Source: Azospirillum sp. TSH64
GTDB taxonomy: Bacteria > Pseudomonadota > Alphaproteobacteria > Azospirillales > Azospirillaceae
Reading direction: 5' to 3'
Assembly (NCBI RefSeq): GCF_003116035.1
Contig: NZ_LGQW01000015.1
Span: forward strand, 3,248,877-3,301,647
Length of the DNA: 52,771 bases
The translations under genes and the position numbers were made by a program. Position 1 is the stretch's first letter. Each line of letters starts with the position of its first letter. Below, one piece after another: positions 52,028 through 52,771 of this stretch. The notes beneath the pieces are model-generated. The model searched no databases. It was given only the letters and a program-made list of their open reading frames with translations, and had not been told where the DNA came from.

Positions 52028-52771
52028 GTGCTTCGATCGGTCTCTCTCTGCCTGTTCATCGCCGCGGTCGGCGGTCTTGCGGGCTGCACCTCCGACTATT
52101 CTCCCAACACCTACGCCTCCAGCGCGGTCCAGCAGGCCAACAAGGTCGAGCCGGGCATCGTCGTCGGCTTCCGTCAGGTGGCGATCAGCGCCAACGGCAC
52201 CGTCGGCGCCGTCAGCGGCGGTGCGGCCGGCGGCATCCTGGGCGCGCAGGTCGGGACGGGCGGCATGAACGCCGCGCTCGGCACGGTCGGCGGCACGGCG
52301 ATCGGCGGCCTGCTGGGCACGGCGATGGAACACATCGCCGGCGACACCAACGGCTGGGAATACATCGTCCGCAAGTCGAACGGCGAATTGCTGTCGCTGA
52401 CCCAGAAGGAGCCGCAGCCGCTGCCCATCGGGCAGAAGGTGCTGGTCATCACCGGCAGCCAGGCCCGCATCGTCCCCGACTATTCCACCCCCGCCGACCC
52501 CGAGCCTGCGAAGGCCGATTCGGCGAAGTCCGAGGCCGCCAAGGCCGAGCCGGCCAAAACTGAAACGCCCCGGCCCGAAACCCCGAAGTCGGACATCAAG
52601 GCGGTGCCGCTCGCTCCGCCTGCCGAGCCCGCCCCGGCAGCCGCTCCCGCCGAGCAGTCCGCCACCAGCCCGGCGCAGCCTTCCAGCGGCGGTGGGCCGG
52701 TACGCCTGACCGCCCCCACCGACAATCCCCCCACCAGCCCGGTCCCCACCGTTCCCACGGCGGGGGCGGGA
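52028..52771 (+). CDS. Glycine-zipper outer-membrane lipoprotein (SlyB-like), partial
   Basis: From a GTG at 52028 the frame stays open to the window edge (248 codons). The signal peptide ends in the lipobox GLAGC (lipidated Cys20). The mature part has IVVGFRQVAISANGTVG followed by a glycine-zipper region, SGGAAGGILGAQVGTGGMNA and GTVGGTAIGGLLGTAM, as in SlyB/Pcp lipoproteins, then a globular part with IGQKVLVITGSQARIVPDY. A long Ala/Pro/Lys-rich tail not found in SlyB follows and is cut by the window end. Confidence 0.85.
   Translation, partial: MLRSVSLCLFIAAVGGLAGCTSDYSPNTYASSAVQQANKVEPGIVVGFRQVAISANGTVGAVSGGAAGGILGAQVGTGGMNAALGTVGGTAIGGLLGTAMEHIAGDTNGWEYIVRKSNGELLSLTQKEPQPLPIGQKVLVITGSQARIVPDYSTPADPEPAKADSAKSEAAKAEPAKTETPRPETPKSDIKAVPLAPPAEPAPAAAPAEQSATSPAQPSSGGGPVRLTAPTDNPPTSPVPTVPTAGAG

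Overview
The window is high-GC DNA with short intergenic gaps. Its gene set points to an alphaproteobacterium of the Azospirillum/Rhodospirillales type: etfB next to a cobalamin adenosyltransferase, fdsGBACD, urtABCDE, mlaEF, alr-dnaB, and several exported proteins with Ala/Pro-rich tails. The genus is inferred from gene content and codon style; no rRNA or marker comparison was possible. I saw no rRNA, tRNA or CRISPR array.

Layout. 1-7.3 kb: etfB start, PduO-type adenosyltransferase, a small two-helix membrane protein, a Tat-exported GH1 beta-glucosidase, cell-envelope proteins, a DUF1178 protein, an endonuclease III homologue and mlaF/mlaE. 7.6-13.9 kb: a PAS-PAS-GGDEF cyclase, alanine racemase, DnaB (its upstream gap holds a perfect DnaA box), a LOG-family protein and two exported cytochromes c. 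14-19.2 kb: a LysM/Ig-like exported protein, CorA, a membrane protein, a divergent PRPP synthetase and a lipoprotein. 19.25-22.6 kb: a 168-residue unknown protein overlapping by one base with a CHASE-PAS-GGDEF-EAL protein.

22.6-28.9 kb is the accessory part. A DEDDh exonuclease and a DUF427 gene lie between the EAL gene and a decayed second copy of that gene's 3' end. Then comes a wrecked higBA toxin-antitoxin operon: higA carries a C-terminal frameshift, and higB is cut by an IS5-type element with a CTAG target duplication and also lacks its 5' part. Beside it is an AT-rich island holding one large gene. I read that gene as a single-protein immune-type STAND NTPase: an N-terminal HEPN-like domain with an R-x4-H RNase motif, NB-ARC ATPase, TPR repeats and two C-terminal cold-shock-like domains. 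This is the best candidate for an undescribed system in the window.

29-38.1 kb: a helix-turn-helix protein, an SMP-30 lactonase, a LysR regulator, and the complete NAD-dependent molybdenum formate dehydrogenase operon fdsGBACD with a LysR-type palindrome before it. 38.1-40.4 kb: a methyltransferase and an L,D-transpeptidase. 40.8-46.6 kb: the full urea ABC transporter urtABCDE. 46.7-52.8 kb: small exported proteins, an e(P4)-type acid phosphatase, a GST with a divergent LysR regulator, a membrane-anchored sulfatase-modifying-factor-fold protein, a DUF892 ferritin-like protein, and a glycine-zipper lipoprotein cut by the window end.

The fds and urt operons give formate oxidation to NADH and high-affinity urea uptake, fitting a metabolically flexible soil or plant-associated bacterium. 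Diguanylate cyclase/phosphodiesterase genes suggest c-di-GMP control of lifestyle.
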